Shown: piece by piece, positions 60,580 to 64,000 of the stretch
Position numbering within the stretch: the stretch's first letter is position 1
Layout of the letters: each line of letters begins with the position of its first letter
Assembly (NCBI GenBank): GCA_029204225.1
Contig: CM055095.1
Coordinates: 77,571,488 to 77,635,487, forward strand
DNA length: 64,000 nucleotides
Source: Diphasiastrum complanatum
Lineage: Eukaryota; Streptophyta; Lycopodiopsida; Lycopodiales; Lycopodiaceae
Direction: 5' to 3'
The notes under the pieces: generated by a model
The model's database searches: none
Told to the model about the DNA's origin: nothing
The model's input: the letters and a program-made list of their open reading frames with translations, nothing else
Position numbers and translations under genes: made by a program

Positions 60580-61370
60580 GTGAGAGTTAACCCTCGTACG
60601 ACTGGCAACAGCTCCAGGGTACTGTCTCAGACCTGCATAGAAGCCTACGAGAGTTACTTTCCAACAGATTGCAAAAAACAGAGAAAAAAACCCTTGTTAG
60701 AAATTAAAAAAAATTCAAATCTTCACCAGAACTCTCGCAAAGCTCTCTGAAATTCCATCTCAGTGAGACCAGGACACAGAGAAGCTTGCGAGAGTTAGTT
60801 CACTGTCTAAGTGCCTGTGCAAGAGTTCCCAGTGAAAAAAAGACGGAAAAATACCAAAGAACCTTCGCAAACACTAAAATTTTCAGTTCCAGTGATCAAG
60901 AACCCTCGTAGAGAAATCTGAAGTTCCATCTCAGTGAAACTAGGACACAAAAGAGTCTGCGAGAATTAGTTTGATTCTAGTGAGCAGAAAATTGGGTTTA
61001 AGTGCTAAAAAATCACTAAAAAGTGAAGATCCAGCAAATTCTTTCAGAGAAAACTCTCGCAGACCATTCCAATCGATCCAGAATGTTAATTTCCATCGGT
61101 GGTGAAGCCTGCGAGGGTTACTACTGATTATTGGTGAAGATCAAGCCAAAGTAGTGGTTTTGAACCCTCACAAACAGTAAATTTTTCACTTATTGCGAGA
61201 GTTAATCCTCGCAGAGATTTTCAAAGTCAGATCTACCTTAGATGCAACTCTTGTAATCCTTGCAAGAGTTAGATCCCATTAATTAGAGAAATATCAAAGT
61301 TTTTGGCTACAAAATAGCTAAAGAACCCTCGCACAGCCAACCCTCGCATTAGATAACCCTCGTAGAACAG
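60580..61370 (+). repeat. Scattered CCCTCGCAGAG-type motif in the leader of B
   Basis: Forms of AACCCTCGCA or CTCTCGCAGA occur at about 60592, 60733, 60902, 61052, 61206, 61323, 61338 and 61355. The complementary form TGCGAGAGTTA or GCGAGGGTT occurs at about 60642, 60787, 60958, 61113 and 61191. Spacing is irregular, so this is not a simple tandem array. Element A has an equivalent cluster built on a different core (CTTCGCCGAG). Confidence 0.75.
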
Positions 61371-61679
61371 ATCAGTGGAAAGATCTGCACCAGATCTAGC
61401 TACTATCAAAATCTCAGGTCAATCAGTGCAAGGAGTAAAAATTTATCAAGGTAAAACCACCATAAAGGGCTGATTTCTCACTTTCGGCCTATTAAATTGA
61501 TCAGATCCTTAAGATCCAGATTGCATCCAACTATATCAACAAGATCCAATAACTTTGGACTCTACCATCGAATGAATCTGAGATCTAGATGATCAGTAGC
61601 AAGAAGGACAATAAATCAAGCACCACACCTTCCCAGAATAGTCGTTGTGCAACAAGAGGCAAAACCAGAACCAGTGCCA

Positions 61680-64000
61680 ATGGATCCAATGGGTCTACCC
61701 GTACCTGTCACTCCCTTGCAAGCAGTCCAGAGGGCACCTCTGATGGAGATACCAAAATACAATGGATCATCAGATCTCATGTGCTTCCTCTAGATCTATG
61801 AGCAAGCTTGTGAAATCTATGGCGATCGGACACCTGTAGAGAAGTTGATGCTATTTTCTATGTCTCTAGTGGCTGTGGCTCAAGATTGGTTTTTCAACTT
61901 GTCAGAGGAAGAAAAATCCACCTGGGAAACGGTGAAAGCGACTCTCATCATGCGCTTTAAACCAATGAAGTTCCTAGAAGACCCGTTTCTCCTGCTCAAC
62001 AAGGTCAAGATGGGAAAAAGAGAAAGAGTCAGGAACTATATTGAGCAGGTCAAACATCTAAGATCCGAATGTAGTGCAGCCCTAACTCCCGATCATGCGG
62101 TGATCATGTGGTTCCTTGTGGGGAGCAGTACGCTACTCTGCAAGAAGCCATGGAAGATGCCATCAAGGAAGAGGATGAGGGATCAGATGGTGAATATCCT
62201 ACTACCCACACTCCAACTCCCTCGGTAGCGACATCGTCATCAAACGCCTCCAATCTGTCTATAGAACTATTGTTGAAACACATGACCAAAGTACACAAAC
62301 AGCAGATGGAGCAACTCACGGCTCAGTTCGATCAGAAACTGAATGCCTTGCAAGGAGCGATGGCAACCACGTCAAATCCACTTGTACAGAACTAGCCATA
62401 GTATCCTCGCTGAGAGAATGTATGGTGCCCAGTCTACACCCAGAACCATACAACGAATGAGTGTCCAGTCTTAAACCAATATCTGAGACTGACACAGAGA
62501 TTTTGCCATCTATGCAATGCAACATCGCACGAGACGGCCTTTTGCCCATTTAGCCCCCGGATTGTCCAACAAAAGAGGAGTCCTTATCAGACTTCTTATC
62601 CATATCATCAAGGGGCACCAAATGCGGCACTGAGGTATGGCGCGCCAAATAATCGACAGCGCATGGCCTTACCTACACCACCAGGGCTAGCTAATCAACA
62701 AGTGGCCCACGTAAACCTGACATCAGCATAACCAGAGATGCCAATACCATCTCAACCTGAGCCACTTAGGAAATATACTCGTAGGATTAAGAATTTAATA
62801 GGAAAGTTAGGATCCCAGTATCCAGTTCCTTCGCAAATTGAATGGTTCTTGGGTGGCTTGCCTAAGAAAATGGATCGTTATTGTCGACAGAGTTTGATGA
62901 CTTCCTTGGAAGATGTCATCGCCTCTGCCGAAAATTACGAAACTTCCCAAATTTCTCGTAGATGGAGAAATGAAAGAAAAAGTAGTAAAAAGCACAAATT
63001 TAAACGAACTGAAGAATTTGAAACATCTACTGAGTCTGAATCAGAATCTGATTTAGTGGATGTGGAAGAATCTTCTTAGTATTCATCTTATTCTTCTTCA
63101 TCAGAAGAAGAATCTTCTTATAGGAAATCCAAGAATAGGAACTCAGAAAGAAAGAAAAGAATGGAGAAATCCAAAAAGATGGATCCATTAAGGAAAAGTG
63201 TTGAATTGTTCACAAAAGAAACGAGTGATTTAAAAGTCCAAATATCTGATGTTAAAGCCAAGCGAAAGAAAGTGAAGCCTAATGCTAATGTTTGGTGTAC
63301 CGCTTGTGGGAAGGAGGGCCATTCTAAAACCAACTGTCCCAGTTTATAGACTAACTATTTAGAAGAGGAACTATTCCTCTGTCCGATTAATAATCATGAG
63401 GAGGTAGCTTATACTGCAACTCCTACTAACCAAAAAACCAATATACCGAAACAACGTACTGGTCAACAGTACACTATTTTGCGAAGGGGCGGAACACGAG
63501 ATTCCACTCCACCAACCAGAGTAAGGGGTTCGTGCTACAATTGCGGAGCCTCGGGTTACTATTTGCCTGATTGCCTTGAACCCAAGAGATCAGCAGGATA
63601 TGTGCCGCTCTGCGCTAACTGTAAAGGCGAAGGGCATGTCACTGCTGAATGTCCTCAGCCACAACAGCCACGGTCTAAACCAAGGTTTGTAAAGTCCCCT
63701 AGGGAAGACGACCCTCGGTCATCTAAGACTAGCATTGACATGATAGTTCAGAGGATAGAAGTAGAGTCTGAATTATTAGATCAAGACCATCAATGGCCAG
63801 ATTTAGAGGAAAAGATAAATAGAGTAACTACAAGAAGTAGTAAAGCTTCTTTACCTCTTAAAGATAAGAAGAAAACTAAGACGAAATTTGTGAAAACCGC
63901 GAAAAACGTAATAGAAAAAGCGAAGGTCGCAGAACCGTTAGTAAAAATTTCTAGTAATAAAGAATTAAACCTTGATAAGTCTACTGGAAAATATTATGAT
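61680..64000 (+). pseudogene. gag and following linker of element B, with five zinc-knuckle units
   Basis: ATG 61680 (MDPMGLPVPVTPLQAVQRAP). TAG at 61791, then gag core (AQDWFFNLSEEEKSTWETVK, FLLLNKVKMGKRERVRNY). A frame change near 62110 is followed by one frame to 64000, broken by stops at 62393, 62399, 62411, 62729, 63077 and 63347. In order: knuckles WCPVYTQNHTTNEC (second Cys is Tyr) and CHLCNATSHETAFC; a second capsid-like segment IEWFLGGLPKKMDRYCRQSL, then LEDVIASAENYE; a Ser/Glu run; then knuckles CTACGKEGHSKTNC, CYNCGASGYYLPDC (His is Tyr) and CANCKGEGHVTAEC; then a lysine-rich linker like that of A at 8763. Protease not reached. Confidence 0.83.

Larger units (their letters stand above)
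59870..64000 (+). mobile_element. Gypsy element B (Athila/Tat-like), 5' part
   Basis: Relative of element A: probable LTR to 60275, primer site 60277, long leader, gag with the same core and the same paired zinc knuckles, then a further gag/linker region up to the window end. The left LTR end is uncertain. The element runs off the right edge. Confidence 0.82.

Noticed and set aside
1-64000. CRISPR arrays, tRNA or rRNA genes, organellar inserts
   Set aside because: No regular direct-repeat/spacer pattern, no cloverleaf with conserved box sequences, and no rRNA or plastid gene words were seen on either strand by eye.

Overview
The window looks like nuclear DNA of a land plant with a large, repeat-packed genome, most likely a gymnosperm. 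The basis is a plant-type riboflavin/FMN gene with a 27.8-kb intron, and wall-to-wall decayed Ty1/copia and Ty3/gypsy LTR retrotransposons. The species cannot be read from the sequence, and 'gymnosperm' is inference. No bacterial, organellar, rRNA, tRNA or CRISPR sequence was recognised. The only host protein gene recognised is a bifunctional FMN hydrolase (HAD fold) / riboflavin kinase gene (FHY type), + strand, 25739-57075, rebuilt here as ten exons. Exons 1-5 (25739-27380) encode the HAD phosphatase half. Exons 6-10 (55167-57075) finish the HAD fold and encode the riboflavin kinase half. Intron 5 (27381-55166) breaks the gene inside the last HAD motif and holds most of the retroelements. 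The reading frame is clean except at the exon 7/8 boundary, where the kinase PTAN motif is either frameshifted or replaced. The gene sits between two arms of an inverted repeat (23099-24354 and 58343-59847), about 1.3-1.4 kb outside the start and stop codons. Layout, left to right: 1-1197, a copia pol fragment (-). 1314-14301, gypsy element A (+; Athila/Tat-like, with LTRs, primer-binding site, gag, pol and an extra 3' ORF), invaded at 4161-8762 by chromovirus copy C1 (+). 14302-16825, copia element H (+). 16826-18957, no assigned content. 18958-20299, copia element G (-). 20465-21300, copia remnant I (+). 21397-22768, copia LTR plus gag start J (+). 23099-24354, left inverted-repeat arm. 24545-24740, an LTR scrap. 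25739-27380, FHY exons 1-5. Inside intron 5: chromovirus copy C2 (-; 29283-33851, with a 5-bp target-site duplication); head-to-head gypsy composite D (34333-40482); gypsy element E (-; 40483-47625) with mini-copia F nested in it (43684-44754); chromovirus copy C3 (+; to 49879); a LINE fragment; a chromodomain/LTR fragment K; copia element M (-; about 51830-54735); a second LINE fragment. 55167-57075, FHY exons 6-10. 58343-59847, right arm. About 59870-64000, gypsy element B (+), a relative of A with an unusual gag carrying five zinc-knuckle units. Nothing here is an operon. The mobile elements are mostly dead: stops, frameshifts, lost catalytic residues and deletions are noted entry by entry. 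The most interesting points are the hidden host gene with its giant intron and questionable kinase motif, the inverted repeat around it, the head-to-head D structure, the short motif scattered in both orientations in the untranslated regions of A and B, and an inactivating frameshift shared by C1 and C2.
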